Assembly: GCA_022539475.1 (NCBI GenBank)
Contig: VCMS01000018.1
Span: 416,589-480,588 of the forward strand
Reading direction: 5' to 3'
From: Gracilaria domingensis
Taxonomy: Eukaryota; Rhodophyta; Florideophyceae; Gracilariales; Gracilariaceae
Length of the DNA: 64,000 nucleotides
Shown here: in pieces, positions 19,349-31,689 of the stretch
Numbering within the stretch: the first letter of the stretch is position 1
How the letters are laid out: each line of letters begins with the position of its first letter
Notes under the pieces: generated by a model
Told to the model about the DNA's origin: nothing
What the model saw: the letters and a program-made list of their open reading frames with translations, nothing else
Databases searched by the model: none
Program-made: the position numbers and the translations under genes

Positions 19349-21770
19349 TGCCTCGGTCGGTCAGCGAGGGCGGGAAGATGAAGATGATGCGACCGCCTTC
19401 GCTCCGCGAGAGGACGCAATGCCTCACATGGAGCGTTAGAAATAGACGCGCTCGTGGACACGGAAAGGCGGACGGTGGGGTGAGGTTTTGAAGACGAGTG
19501 CCGTTGCAACCTAAGCGGCGCAATGCGCCAAGGCGTATCGAGGATGAGCTGGCACAGAGAGGATGATCGTACTGCGCATTCGTTTTGGTCACCATGACAT
19601 CTTGGCATGGCGTCACAGTGCCCCGCAATGCCATGTTGTTTCCTGCGCCACGTTCAGCATTCAAACGCGCGACAACGCTATCGCCGTTCTGTACGCTTGT
19701 ACACGTACACACTTTAGCTCTCTCTCTTCAACGTGTACACGTAGTGGCCTTCGTCAGCCCAGAAACAGTAGGCCGTCTGGGCCCCAGACCGCCTACTGTT
19801 TCTTCCGTCGGTACCTTTGGTACCGACGGTACCCAAGGGTATCTACGAGGGCACAACGGTACTCCGAACCATGCCCGACCCAACGACTTTGATATCCGCA
19901 AGCGCACTCCAAAGCTCAACCTCCAATCTCCAAGCCGTGAACTCATTTTTCTCTCTCTGTCCAACCGTCCGCATCACGCAACTGACCGATGATGTCGACG
20001 GCTCACTGCAGGCCGCTGGTTCCACGCCGAAGTGGTCAAGGCCGTGGGTACTTTTCTCAGGATTGCGTTGGTGATCGCAGCCCTCGGCCACCTCATTGAC
20101 CTACCGGCCGCTCTGCCTCGTCACGTCTTTTGCAGCTAACTTCTCTTCTGCTCGCACGTATGTCTTTCTCAACTCGGATGACTCACTACGCTTCTGGTTC
20201 TGGGTTCGGGGTCGCTACGACTTTCGAACTACCAATCAGCCTCGAACGTCACAAAGTGCTGTCAAACGCTACCTAGTCGCTCCTCTCTGTGTGTCTCTTT
20301 GAATCTTGGTCGTAAGCATTGCTTCTTCTGCGGTGACATTGACTTCCGAAAGACGGCTCGATCGGTGGAATCGCGACGATTGTACAATGGCTCAAGCGCC
20401 ATCCAAGGCTGCTGCTGGTAAAGAACAAAACCGAACGGGAAGTATTTTGTGAAGATCCTCCATCTTGCACTGCCCCAACATGGTCCCCTCGGACTTCGCA
20501 GTGGACCGCCATTGCTCCTCGAAAGAGGCGAAAGCTCTGGCAAGTTTCATTTCAGGACCATGTAACACATCAAGAAGCTTCCTCCCTTCGAAATTCTCCA
20601 GCGACCGAATCGTGACCATTGACTCCTTCGCGCAGTGGAAATCTGGGAATGGTAACGGCTTTGACTTCCCTCTTGCCCGGCGGAATGCTGAAAGGAATAT
20701 CAACGTTATTGGTAACGGAGAGATCTATGCCGCCAACCATGATTTGCAATGTGATACTCATGATTGACAGGAACGAAGATGTGACTATGGCCGATCTTTA
20801 GGTTGAGGGGGAGCCTTCATTTCCAAAAGGAATAAACAGTGGCGCTTCGAACACGACTTTGAGACGATTATAGATGTGACAGGGAACGAATGTGTGCAGT
20901 TGTTACTCTGCGAAGGCGCGGCCGCTTGCAGAACTTGGCTACTCCATTCATCGTTTCAAGACGCGGCAAGGCGATGAACCGCCCGGTCTACGTTCTGCGC
21001 GTTCAGCACGCTGTACGCAAGATTCTGAGATAGGATACGAGGCCAATCTGCTTCGGCCTGGCAGCACACTGGTGATATGCGAAGCGCTTCTCTTCGAAAA
21101 TACGTTTGTGCAACCGGCGTGCCCTCTCATGTTGGATTCTGTGGGATTGTGAGAACGGGGGTCCCGGTAGAGAGGGGTACCAGTCAGCTCGCTAGGGGCT
21201 TCGAGGATATAGCATTGGCGCAGTTTCTGGGCAGTTTCTAGACGTACGAGGCTTATCCACGAAGGTAGAGTAGATACCGGGGACCGTCGGAAGAAAGTTG
21301 CACATCGGAACCGAGAAGATCGCCGATCGAAACGATCATCATGAGCGCATGATGCCGCGTCGAGGACAGACTTTTCACTCCTCGCGATAGCCCTACGTTT
21401 ACAGTTGTACCGTCGTACACGGAGACGAAAAACTGCAACGTAGATTGGTCTTGTTTTCGACGTCGAAATTGGCTGATTAATTGCAATTGCTTTTCGCGGC
21501 GCACGAGCGATTGCTACAGACCTAGAACGGTCGGAGACTTTTTCTCATTCCCAAAGAATGCCTCTTGGTAGTTGTGGGAATTGTACTCACATTGCTTTGT
21601 AGAGCTTGAAAGAACCTGTGACTTCTGGCAACAGGCTCTGCTTGGGAAGAAGTATTTGCTCCTTTAATGCCAAATCTCAATTAAACAAGAATGACAACTC
21701 TTATGCCGTCTACTTCTGAACCAGAGTCTGAAACGCCCCTCCACCCCAAGGTGCTCGACACTCATCAGTA
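19349..21770. other. Long stretch without an assigned gene
   Basis: Contains the palindrome cluster at 19761-19829. Minus-strand frames at 20392-20703 (with LLDVLHGPEMKLARAFASFEE) and 21253-21504 have a coding-like composition but match nothing I know; they may be exons of an unknown gene or chance frames. Confidence 0.3.
19761..19829. repeat. Two adjacent palindromes
   Basis: A 43-bp palindrome (19761-19803; 21-bp arms with one mismatch and one central base) is followed immediately by an 11-bp perfect inverted repeat with a 3-base loop (19805-19829). Upstream, near 19690 and 19735, are short self-complementary GTACACGTAC and ACGTGTACACGT sequences. Confidence 0.8.
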
Positions 21771-22148
21771 TCAATGATAGATCGTAGCGTCGCCACCATC
21801 TCCGCTATCACCGCCAGTAGCTTCGTTGTGGAAATCACCATCAATTGATCCCCCGTAAGATACAGATCCAACGGCACCGTTGGCAGCAGTCACATCAGCA
21901 TACCCATCTCCACCGACCTGATAACCTTTGTTTAAGTTGAAGTCCGCACCACCAACGGCAGAACCACCAATTCCGGCCGTCACATCAGCTCCTACGGCAA
22001 CGGCGTCACCCCCGTCACCCGAATCCCCGCCGATGGCGATGCTCTTCTTGTACTGCGGCGGTTTGTAGTAGTAGGAGCGATCCACTGGCATTGCGAGCGA
22101 TGCCATAAACACGGCGCTCATAACGCAGATAATAGCGAAAGTCTTCAT
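21771..22148 (-). CDS. Secreted glycine-rich protein, GGDGG family, member 1
   Basis: 125 codons. A signal peptide (residues 1-19, ending SLAMP) is followed by a short basic-aromatic linker (RSYYYKPPQYKK) and then the family domain: an N-terminal Asp/Gly block (GGDSGDGGDA), AVGADVTAGIGGSAVGG, a central loop, AANGAVGSV, and a C-terminal mirror of the first block (GGDSGDGGDATIYH). The regular spacing of Gly and small hydrophobics suggests a beta-roll or solenoid, and the Asp pairs could bind calcium as in RTX repeats, but the RTX nonapeptide is not strictly present. Probably extracellular or in the cell wall. Closest in sequence to member 3 (26518-26904). Confidence 0.75.
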   Translation of the reverse strand: MKTFAIICVMSAVFMASLAMPVDRSYYYKPPQYKKSIAIGGDSGDGGDAVAVGADVTAGIGGSAVGGADFNLNKGYQVGGDGYADVTAANGAVGSVSYGGSIDGDFHNEATGGDSGDGGDATIYH

Positions 22149-22266
22149 GTTTCGGGCAAGAAGTATGTCTGAAGTGAAACACTGCGTTTTCTGAAAGAAA
22201 TGAGTGAGGTTCGAAGGAATGTTGTGGCTTTGAAAGATGGAGCTTCCGTCTTCCTCGACCTGACCT

Positions 22267-22275
22267 CTATTTATA
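22267..22275 (-). promoter_or_regulatory. TATA-like box of family member 1
   Basis: TATAAATAG on the minus strand, about 120 bp upstream of the start codon at 22148. Confidence 0.55.
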
Positions 22276-23080
22276 CCAGGTTCATTTGACTCTTTTCTTG
22301 ATAGCCTCGGCTCCTTTCAGTCTCCGCTTCAATTGAATTTGGAAGGGATTGTGATACCTGAAGTATTAAGCCACGACAGTGTCGCGCAAAATCATTCCAG
22401 GTGGAACATCTCCCTTGAGACGAAATCTGGACATTGCTCCGATCCGACTGCTTCATAACCCAAGATGGGCCCTATCTTACACTAAAAAACTTGCTGTAGC
22501 ACTCCCAAGAATGGCGATAATGAGAGATGCCAATGTGTATGTTCATTACGATTCTGGTTTGGACTCGCGTCATCCCATTCCTTCTCTGCATGCCGAAGAT
22601 ATAACTGTTCAGTCGTTCCAGACGCTGATTTTGTGAACCCAAGGAGCTTCCCATATGGAATATGTGTAGACAGCTTTCACCAGCCGTGCGCCTCACGAAG
22701 ACTTGTCTGTCACCTCCATAAATGCATGCTGCCCGAGGTTGTCTGCCTGGGCTACGTAACGGCTGTGCAAGACGGAACGAGTTTGGAGCAGGCTCAAGGA
22801 ATTTGGATTTGACGTAGGTATAGGAGGTGCCCCATGAAATTCTGTGCCTTGGTACGAATTAGGTACCAAAGTTACCGGTTTCTGCGTCATTTCAGGCGTC
22901 GATCCAGAATCAGTATTCCGAAGCGTTGTCAGGGAGCTGAGGCAGCTCACCATGCATACACTGCGAGCTCAAAAGAGGCTCTCTCTCTATTACTATTACG
23001 AGCCCCTTTGACATGGCCGTTGTCAAGGAACATGTGCTCTATCCGAACTCGTGAACAAAAATGAAAAACAGGACGCATTA

Positions 23081-23153
23081 TGAACAAATCCAAACCTAAA
23101 GCGGGGTTCCGCGTCGGGCTGGCGACATCCCGTTTTCGGTTTAGATTTGTTCA
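23081..23153. repeat. 73-bp hairpin with 25-bp arms
   Basis: The arms 23081-23105 and 23129-23153 are inverted copies with three mismatches, beginning TGAACAAATC and ending in its inverse. The size suggests a very short MITE or a structured RNA. Confidence 0.7.
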
Positions 23154-24237
23154 CGTGCCACGCATGTACTCAAAGAATACTGATTCGGATGAGATTTTGT
23201 GGCACATTTCCATATATACCTTCAAGCAAAAGAAACAATGCAAAATCAACACAAATGAAACATCTCATGTAATTGAGTACTCTTTGGGTCTTGCCATTCT
23301 ATCTGCGAAAGAGTATCTATCCACTCCGTACGGCCAGGAACGAAAACCTAAGGGTTGATACGGGGTGGTCATCATGATGAAGAGCGGAGTATACATGTTT
23401 ACGTCCTGCAGTGAAAGGGCATATCCAAGGCATTGGTAAGCCGCTGTAAGTTACATTGACGAAAGATCCTGACTATGCCCTGTCATACGAACACAGAGTT
23501 GAAGGGCATCATTCCGTATCCTGGTCATCACCGGAGTACATGTGTACTTGAAGAGATGTTCGTGCCTTGTAAGGGTAGTCTGAGATTCATTTCTTCTTCC
23601 CCAGATTTTCAGTGCTTCAATATTGAGCACTTTCATGATAGCTTGACTATCAGGTTTCAACGTTCCTCCGCCTCCCAGAGACCAATTCAATAAACAGAAA
23701 CCGATTGACAGGCTCAGTTGCAAGAAAGAAAACAAATTGCGTTTTCGTACTATTCTACCACTCATGAGTGATTGCATAACCGATTGCATAACCGGTATTC
23801 AAAAAGTGAAAGGAAGTCACGAACTGCCTGCCAAGACCTTTCTTGTTTTAAGCTGAAACAACTTTACTTCCCATCATTTACTACGCACTGATACCATACG
23901 CACGCACGCTTTTTCACTGCCGCATAGTCTTTGCCATTTCGAAATCGAAATATATTTCGCGACATATGTATAGAATGAGTATAGGTTTTCCTTCCTTTCT
24001 GCCGTATGTTCGTCGAATACGTTCGTGCAAACACACGGTCGTACATAAATAGAAGAAACCTTTCGATATTAAGTTCATGAGCATAGAGGAGTCTCGTTTA
24101 TTCACTTTGTATTGGATCACAATTTATATCTCGTCTTCCCATTATTGAGACAGTCTCCCAGAAATTGTCTCATCTTGGCTCCATTTCAATCATTACGAGC
24201 ACACCTGCTGTGCGCTCTAGAGCAATAGAGCTATAAT

Positions 24238-24624
24238 CTAGTGCTTGATCACTGCGTCGCCTCCCGCACCACCCGCACCACCAGTAGCAGAATTAGAGAA
24301 GGATCCTGTGATTGAACCGCCTCCGATCACAGTACCAACGGCACCATTAGCCACTGTGGCTGTAGCAAACCCGCTACCACCTGTCTGGGATCCAAAATTA
24401 GTGTTTGATCCCGTGCCTGATACCGCAGAACCACCAACACCAGCTACAACGCTCGCCCCAATTGCAGTTGCTGACCCGCCATTTCCGCCGTTTCCTCCTA
24501 TCGCAAGAGACTGCTTCGATCTCTTGTACGGTTGATACCCCTTATAGTAGGACATTCGGATCGGCGCCGCCGAGGCCAGCGCAATCATGAGGGCCAATAT
24601 AGCGGCAAACGTGAACGACTTCAT
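24238..24624 (-). CDS. Secreted glycine-rich protein, GGDGG family, member 2
   Basis: 128 codons from the ATG at 24624 (the frame is open 29 codons further, but only this Met gives a signal peptide as in the paralogues). Signal peptide of about 20 residues ending SAAP, linker MSYYKGYQPYKRSK, then AIGGNGGNGGSATAIGA, VVAGVGGSAVSG, VANGAVGTV, ITGSFSNSATGG and a terminal GGAGGDAVIKH. The acidic blocks of members 1 and 3 are replaced here by neutral Asn/Ala versions, so a charged function such as calcium binding is not shared by all members. Likely extracellular. Confidence 0.75.
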   Translation of the reverse strand: MKSFTFAAILALMIALASAAPIRMSYYKGYQPYKRSKQSLAIGGNGGNGGSATAIGASVVAGVGGSAVSGTGSNTNFGSQTGGSGFATATVANGAVGTVIGGGSITGSFSNSATGGAGGAGGDAVIKH

Positions 24625-26399
24625 ATGTTTGACGGCGAAATCTGCAAACCACGGAGAAAAATGGATCTGTACTGAAAGAAGGGTGTTGATGCTGATGAGC
24701 TGAGGTTCCAAGCGGAGAAAGAAGAGTCTCAGGAAGGTCTTTTAAAGACAGAGAGCCAAGACCGTGACGTATCTCTTGCAACTCTGCTCTCTGGTTGCAG
24801 TTGAATTCGGATAATCTCTTGTTTAGTCATGCCACTTAAGTTTGTGAGACAACGGTAAGTAGCGCATTTCCAACATATCACGATTTGCTCGATTGGACAA
24901 CACTCGTAATCGTTCAAAGGACGGTCAAATTGAGCCTCAACACAAGAAGCGTTCTTGTGAGGGCAACAGCCACGGCTTCTGAAGTTTCGTCAAAGATGCG
25001 GTGCGGCTTTCTTCACTTGAAGCTTCTTAGGGCCTTGTTCACGATAGTGATTCTGATACTTGCAAATTCGTGCACTATAATCCAATGGACAAATGTCATT
25101 TTGAACCTGAGTTCCTACCTGACTCAGAAGAGGTGCCATAACTGCGGCCGGCAAATTGTCTCATGTAGGCTTTGTCTGCCCCTTCTACAGGATAATTTTT
25201 CCCTTTATGTTGGCGCCAAACAACAATAATATCGTTTTGTGGGCGGATGTTTCTCTTGTTGAATTTAGGTCCGAACTCTGCTGCAATCGATTGCTCTTCG
25301 AATATACCCAACATTTGACATTTCATCTCTTTGAGGTATACGCCTAGTGCGAAATCTGTGCTGCAGATTTTGCGAATCTCAAGTTCCGTTGACGTGCGGT
25401 GGGCATAGCCATATTACGGGACGTTCTTGTGTTTGAGTCAAACGCAGATTCTGCTGAGAACGCCTCCGTACAACATTTAGATCTCGTACAACCTTTCTTA
25501 TCCGAAGGGCTTGTTGACCTTGCATGGAAAGCATACAACGGTCTGATGTGTTGTCCGAATTAGGCCTGACAGGAAAGGGTTTTTCTCTTTCTTCTGACAG
25601 TAGGCATCAGATGCAAGTTAATTCTGTTAGCAGCTTTCAAAAGTAAGCTTCGAGGTGATAGTATATTTGAGTACCACATCGACAGGCAGCCATTTTGCTT
25701 TGATTTACCCTGCTGAAAAACTGCAACTTTAGATTGGAATTGCATCTTCCAGGAGAGAACGCCATGTTTTCCCGACTCTATGAACAAATTTCGCAGGGAA
25801 TCCATAAACGGATAACGATCAAGTTGAGTTTTGTACCGCGCTCCACTGACTTTGGACTTACAACCAACACAGTGATGTACGCGACCAGTTTTGGATCCCG
25901 ATGTTGAAGATGCATGACATATCTTCTGACCTAAACACTAGACTCTACCCACTCAACTACGGAGATCTCCTGACAGTATCACTTCTAATCTACGGCTGGC
26001 GGTTGGTTCAAAAGCGTGCGGAGTTCAGTAGTGACCAAGTGTTGGATGATCCTACTGTCACAATGACGAGCACCTTTCCCCTGTCTATTTTCTCTTTAGC
26101 AATTGCTTGCCTGACAAGCAGGTTCAGTTCTGGTGCCATATAGACAATACTGCAAAAGTTAGACAATCCTACAGGAAATAGCCTCAAGGGTGAGACGTTA
26201 TAATGTCTCCATCCTTGGTGATAGCAGCTGCCACACGCAATGCCAGTAGTATGAGTGTATCGTCTTAGTAGAGGGCCACCACTAGCGTCGCCCAAATTCA
26301 GCTTCTTTAATGGAAGATGCGAATGGGGATTGGGGTGAGTCGCGATCCAATCATCATCACCTTCTGGATCAAACTTCAGGAAGCGCTTGAAATCGGCGG
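24625..26399. other. Intergenic between members 2 and 3
   Basis: The shared upstream region of the divergent pair. No gene supported; a minus-strand frame at 26008-26475 with a GDASGGPLL stretch was considered and rejected. Confidence 0.35.
24739..24747 (-). promoter_or_regulatory. TATA-like element of family member 2
   Basis: TTTAAAAGA on the minus strand, about 115-123 bp upstream of the ATG at 24624; the same spacing as in members 1 and 3. Confidence 0.4.
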
Positions 26400-26408
26400 T
26401 ATAAAAGG
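26400..26408 (+). promoter_or_regulatory. TATA box of family member 3
   Basis: TATAAAAGG, a good TATA match, 110-118 bp upstream of the start codon at 26518. Confidence 0.65.
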
Positions 26409-26517
26409 CTGTGTTACGTTTTCGTGACCGTGAAGATACTCGTCCACAAGCTCCAGAACACATTGTTTGACACAAAGATCTGTTTCATATTATCAGCACC
26501 GCCCTCTCTCAAGTACA

Positions 26518-26904
26518 ATGAAGTCGTTCACACTCGTTGCGGTTTCCTCTCTCTTGTTCATTTCAGTTCTTGGTGGACCTGTTTCCCGCGGATGGTACAA
26601 CAAACCCAAGTATGGCTACACCAAATCTGTTGCTGTCGGAGGAGATTCTGGTGACGGAGGAGATGCTCTCGCTGTGGGGGCAGATGTTGCCGCTGGTATC
26701 GGAGGGTCGGCGGTAGGAGACACGGGCAAGAATATCAATATTTATGGTTCTCAAGCTGGTGGGGACGGCTCCGCTATTGTTACTGCCGCGAACGGTGCAG
26801 CTGGAGTAGCGGACGGTTATTATAGTACCATTGACGGTGACTTTGACAATGAAGCTAATGGTGGTGATAGTGGCGATGGTGGTGATGCCAGGATTTACCA
26901 TTAA
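26518..26904 (+). CDS. Secreted glycine-rich protein, GGDGG family, member 3
   Basis: 128 codons from the ATG at 26518, chosen because it begins the MKSF signal peptide as in member 2; 17 upstream in-frame codons belong to the leader. Signal peptide ends near VLGGP, linker RGWYNKPKYGYTK, then VGGDSGDGGDALAVGADVAA, GIGGSAVGD, a central loop with a tyrosine pair, and the closing GGDSGDGGDARIYH. It is the only member on the plus strand and the one with the clearest TATA box. The first and last Asp/Gly blocks are nearly identical, giving the protein an internal symmetry shared with member 1. Confidence 0.75.
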   Translation: MKSFTLVAVSSLLFISVLGGPVSRGWYNKPKYGYTKSVAVGGDSGDGGDALAVGADVAAGIGGSAVGDTGKNINIYGSQAGGDGSAIVTAANGAAGVADGYYSTIDGDFDNEANGGDSGDGGDARIYH

Positions 26905-29900
26905 CAACATGAGCCATGTGAAGGTGAGCTCTGGGGGGAAAGTTTGGAAGAGAACTTAATGTATTTGATGAAGTAAACGAATGCGCAGAGCGATATCCTC
27001 GAAGACAAGACTCAGTTTCTTTCAAAACGTTTGAAAAGTTGCATTAACTTTACATGTAGAACTGCATCGCTGGTTGAACCAGAACATCGACCTCGTCGCG
27101 CGAATGAAGACCTTTCATTACACACAGCACCTCTCCCAAGAAAGGAGCTGCTGCCAAGGAAAGGGAGGGTTGGGGAAGACACGCAACCGCAGCTAAAGAA
27201 GCTAGACTCCCGAGGTTGGTGGTGATGCCAACGCCATCCGAGAGCTCGCGAAAATGGATCATCACCAAGCGATTGTTGTATACGTGTAGAGAGCCTTGTC
27301 ATGAGCTGCCGCGTGTCAATCGCGTACAGAAATCTATTTTGTTCGCCGAAAATCTAGCAAATTTGTAATTCGGACTTCTTAACTACGTGTGCTTGTCGTG
27401 TCAAGCGACACGTACTTGCCTACATGAGTGTTTGGTCAAACGAGTCGTACATGTGTTCTAGAAATCGTCGTGTACGACAACCACAGAGCCGGATACTCTC
27501 GAGAGGTTGGTTACCTTCTCGCGAAGTCAGCCCCAAAACGCAGATTTGTCGCGGGCGAATGTCAGAACGGCAACAAATATTTCGTTCGCCACCTTACCTT
27601 CTGCCACGCATTTGCCCTTATTGCCGAAAGACATGACATGTTTACCCCATATAATTCTGATCTGGTGCACAAGATCTTTACTTTCGACAATACGTTCTCT
27701 GCGTGTGCAACGAAAACTTTACGGGCTCGTTATACTGCTACTACCTAAATCGACAATCACAGGCCACCCCAAAGGAACTGAAATCAAAAGGGCCATTCAC
27801 GGTTTTGGAGTATGATTAATCGACCCAGGTAACGTATTTGGACATGTATTCGAATGCAAATTTACTTTGTGCATGAAGTCTTGAAAACAATGGTATCAAC
27901 TCCTTTGTTCGAGCTGATTGTCGACATTTGTAAGCTTCTTTTGCATGTCATAACTTAGTGTGATCAGGTACAGCAGGCAACTATGACAGCGCTGGGTTTG
28001 TCCAGCTGCTTTCATGTGACGTAGATCCATATCCCAATCTATTTATACGAAACAGACGCCCTTGCCTTAACTACGACCCCGTCGTCACTTCCAGTTAAAT
28101 TGAGCACTGGCGTACACGATGTGTGTGTTATCTTTATCATCTTCACAGTCACATTGTCTTTTTGAAAGCCATTCTCCACACTGTGACACCATAATGGGTA
28201 GTTTTCCCGCCTTATTATTGCTCGCCAAAGCTAAAGCTCTGTGAGGAAATTCTTAGTACGTTGGGTTTTGTTGGTGCAGCCATGTCTGATACCGCGTGCG
28301 AACAAGTACAGCTTATGCACGCAGTACACTCAATCAGGCTAAGGCTGTTCTCGCGTTAGGTGGGTAGGTGTTCTAAAAACGAGATCGTGATGCGGCCGGA
28401 GAGCGGATTGTGGAGGAAAAAGTAGATTTCCGGCCATGGACGTAAAGAACATTCCATGCCCACCGCCGGCGTAAAGTGCATCTTGCACAATGACGCATTT
28501 GCAATTGGCTGTAATAAACCTACTTCGTAGTGTTCATGTCCTCAAAGTGCAATCCAATGCGACGGTAGCCAAAACGGTGCTCGGGAGCACGGGAAACTCA
28601 ACATGTCCTCAAATGATACGCTCTAAGAAGAATGTCGGTTCGTCAAATAAAGTGCTGTATGAGTATTTGTTTCCTTATTTTCATAGAATTCTTTTTTTTT
28701 GTGCCGGTGTCACGTTTCATGTAGGCACTGTAAAATGTAAGCTGTAAGATGCAAACAACGGGACGCTTTAATAAAATGTTACAGGTTAATGTATCGCCGC
28801 ATACTTCAAATATTTGCAGAGCGTGTTCAAGAACCTGCAATATGTCTTTGTCCATATTCAAGAACTGTAATCTACTTGTCCAAATTTGATGCTCACGCAA
28901 AGATACACAGAGAACAAAAGTATTGGCTTCAACCGCACACCCAGTAAAAAGATGAACTAAACCAAACATTACAAATTTTGCTACAAAACAGCGTTTTTTG
29001 CATTATATACATTGTTATACTGCTTAACAAAGCAGTGGTGGTGGTCCAACTTCAAAATATCTTTATCGTACAGCTCAAATATAGTTTTGCTACACAATCA
29101 AAATTTAAACATAAACATAGACCTGCCCATACAAATCAAAGAAACTTTTGTGTACTAAAATGTTCGGAAAAACATTCAGGTTGTCTACAAAAATGCATTC
29201 ACGAAACATTTCTTCCTGCTTTCAAAAATGTGCATTGTAGGCATGTTTTGTGCAAACCTTCAAACGTTAGCGAACATTTAGAATTAAGCAAGGCAATTAA
29301 TTTTGATTCTTCGTGACCAATACGATTTTTTTTAGCCACACCAACTTTACAACAGGAAATTTAAGACTTTAGCAGTTTTTCCGTGCCACCTCTTCTCATA
29401 GAAAAAAAAATGTTTTGTTCCGCCACTAAAATCATATTCTTGTACCTGGCCGTAATTGTGTACAGTATTTATGACTGATTATTTTGATAAATCGTGGATA
29501 CTGGCTGACTGGGAGCATCTTGAAACAAAAACCGCACCGACTCGCATTGCTGGTGTAGAACAAAACGTCTTTTTCCGATAAAGCCGCTAATAGCGCTTCA
29601 TTACTACTAGATCCGTTGCGACGGTAACAATCTCGGTTATGACTATCGGTAGGGAGGATTGGCCCATTCTGGGAGCTTACCAGAGAAGGGTATAGTTTCC
29701 GGACATGTGTAGTGTGACCGCCCCTGGCGGACGCCCCGTGAGTCAAGAGGGTACAGTGAGGCACACGTGGCCAATACGGGCCACGGTGCCAGCAGTGAAT
29801 AGTAGTCTAGGGTAGCTTAGTGCCAATATTTAGGCGACGGCGACCGCCGTCGCCCCCACTAAGTAAACGCCAACAAGAGGAATCTTTGCTCTAACTAGTT

Positions 29901-31689
29901 CCGCTGGTGAACGGTTCTACTCCATTGTGAAGAGGATCGCACTACTCCGGTGAAGTTATCCCCTCTTTCCAGCCAAGGAATTACTGTCCGTACGCTACGG
30001 TATTACTTACTGCTTTTATTGTTTGTCCCTGTGTTGTTACTCTTACGTTGCTTACCCACCGTTGTGGTGTGTTCCGGCCTGCGTACACAGGTACATAAAG
30101 CGTTGTTTTCGCCATCCACTCCTGTTTCCTGGGTTTGTGTCCCACGTACACGGCCCAACTTCCCCGTTCCTTTCCCCTTTTTATCCCCGCTAATTCTGAT
30201 CTTCCCACTCTGGTGGTGTGCCCCCGCCTCATCGGGCCCACCACATTCGTGGATCCTCCTGACTCACCTCCGTCTGCAAGTCAGGAAGAGGTCGCCCGGA
30301 GTTACGCCCGGCACGTGTCGACCTCACCGGAGGGCTCTATCGCTGCGCCACCCCTTCATAGGGAGCAAGGCTGAACACCTTGAGAATGCCGCGCACGCGG
30401 GTGGTTTTTGTCTCCTTCCGCGGAGTGGTTTTGCTCTACAGTGTGCGTCTGTGTATTTAAAAGTAATTCGTCTTTCTGAAACCAAAAAATTATAATCCTC
30501 CAACGCCAATAAAGACGCACTTAAAGACGTCTACTTAGTAATTTATTCAAAACGCATTTCTCTCGTACCTCGTGCGCTAGGCCTGAAAGGTACTTGCAGT
30601 TCAACACACAACTGTTTTAGTTGGACCTTAATAGAAAAAATGAGCGTTTTTTTATTTTGAACCCAACGCGCAGCAAGAAAAACGCGCAACGAGGTGAATG
30701 CAAAGAAACGTAAACGAGGTGCAAAAGCAATTGACTCTTGTTTACCTTAAGAGATCAGGCGCTCTGTAAGTTCGTGTCTGTGTGGGGCAAACTCGGAGGA
30801 GTGAAACCCACCAGACTGTCCGAAGGTCCGCTCTCGAGAGAGATGGCAGACGAGTGACAGAGCCCTCTGTACCACCGTAGCTCGGTTGTAAGGCCTAAGT
30901 GGCAAGTGGCTATACCTACAGACGTGCTAGGCCACGTCGTGAGGAAACGATGAGAAACTCCAGGGATGGGGTGGTATCGGCAACGATGAAACACGACCAA
31001 CGACAGGTGTAGTCCCGAGAGGGAAAGCAACAGAAAACAACAACCAAACAACACCCACACGCGACGGGTAGGGCCTCCTCGGCACTGTGCCCGGAGCGGG
31101 GCGAGATCCTCCAACGGTAATGCACGGGTTTCCGTAAACACCGCAAAACTCTATACAGAGTCGGATCACTTCGTAATCTAGTCCTATACCTCCTCGGTAC
31201 GACATTCAGGTCCTGACATCAACGAAAGATGTTCCTCAAAGGTATCGAGAGGGTAGGAACACCGTAACCAGACGTGGCTATACTCGCGAGAGTGATAACC
31301 TACGTAGGCGGCTGGCGCCAGAGCCTCACTCGTGTAGAGTCCACTCAGGAGAGCGCTACTCGACAAAGAGTTCACTAAGAAGTGCTCGGGTTGACTTTAC
31401 AAAGGTGCTCGCGACGACGAGGTCGAGCTCACCTAAGTAGGTCTAAACTAACTATGTACACGTGGTGCCCACCCGCAGGGGTCCGTACACGTGGCTAGCC
31501 CAGTGTCAGACGCCTCAGGTGCACTACCTATTGTCCCGTAATATGCACACACACGGTGGTGTCGTACACGCGTCCACCTAGCGGTATTGGCCAGCAATGG
31601 CAATCCTGATTACAGGTAACTGTGGGAAAGCCATTCCAAAAGTAATCGCTAAAATTGGGTCCAACTCATAACTCTTTGAGTGCATCCTC
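26905..31689. other. Long gene-poor stretch
   Basis: 27.0-29.4 kb has no convincing frame and is AT-rich in its second half (28.6-29.4 kb). From about 29.8 kb the composition becomes GC-richer and resembles the flank of the DIRS relic; I could not identify a gag gene. A perfect 10-bp inverted repeat with a 2-base loop lies at 29833-29854. Confidence 0.4.
29833..29854. repeat. GC-rich 22-bp hairpin
   Basis: GGCGACGGCG, two bases, then its exact inverse. It may mark the left region of the DIRS-like element. Confidence 0.7.

Larger units (their letters stand above)
22149..24237. other. Intergenic between secreted-protein genes
   Basis: The promoter side of family member 1 and the 3' side of member 2. 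No gene seen; contains the hairpin at 23081-23153. Confidence 0.4.

Noticed and set aside
25893-25970. tRNA-like segment on the minus strand (box-A-like TAGTTGAGTGGG and D-arm pattern)
   Set aside because: The T-arm stem does not pair and the box B equivalent is degenerate; no complete cloverleaf. At most a tRNA-derived SINE fragment.
26008-26475. Minus-strand frame with GDASGGPLL resembling the serine-protease GDSGGP motif
   Set aside because: The motif has an extra residue, no His or Asp motif accompanies it, and the frame overlaps the promoter of the secreted-protein gene at 26518. Probably chance.
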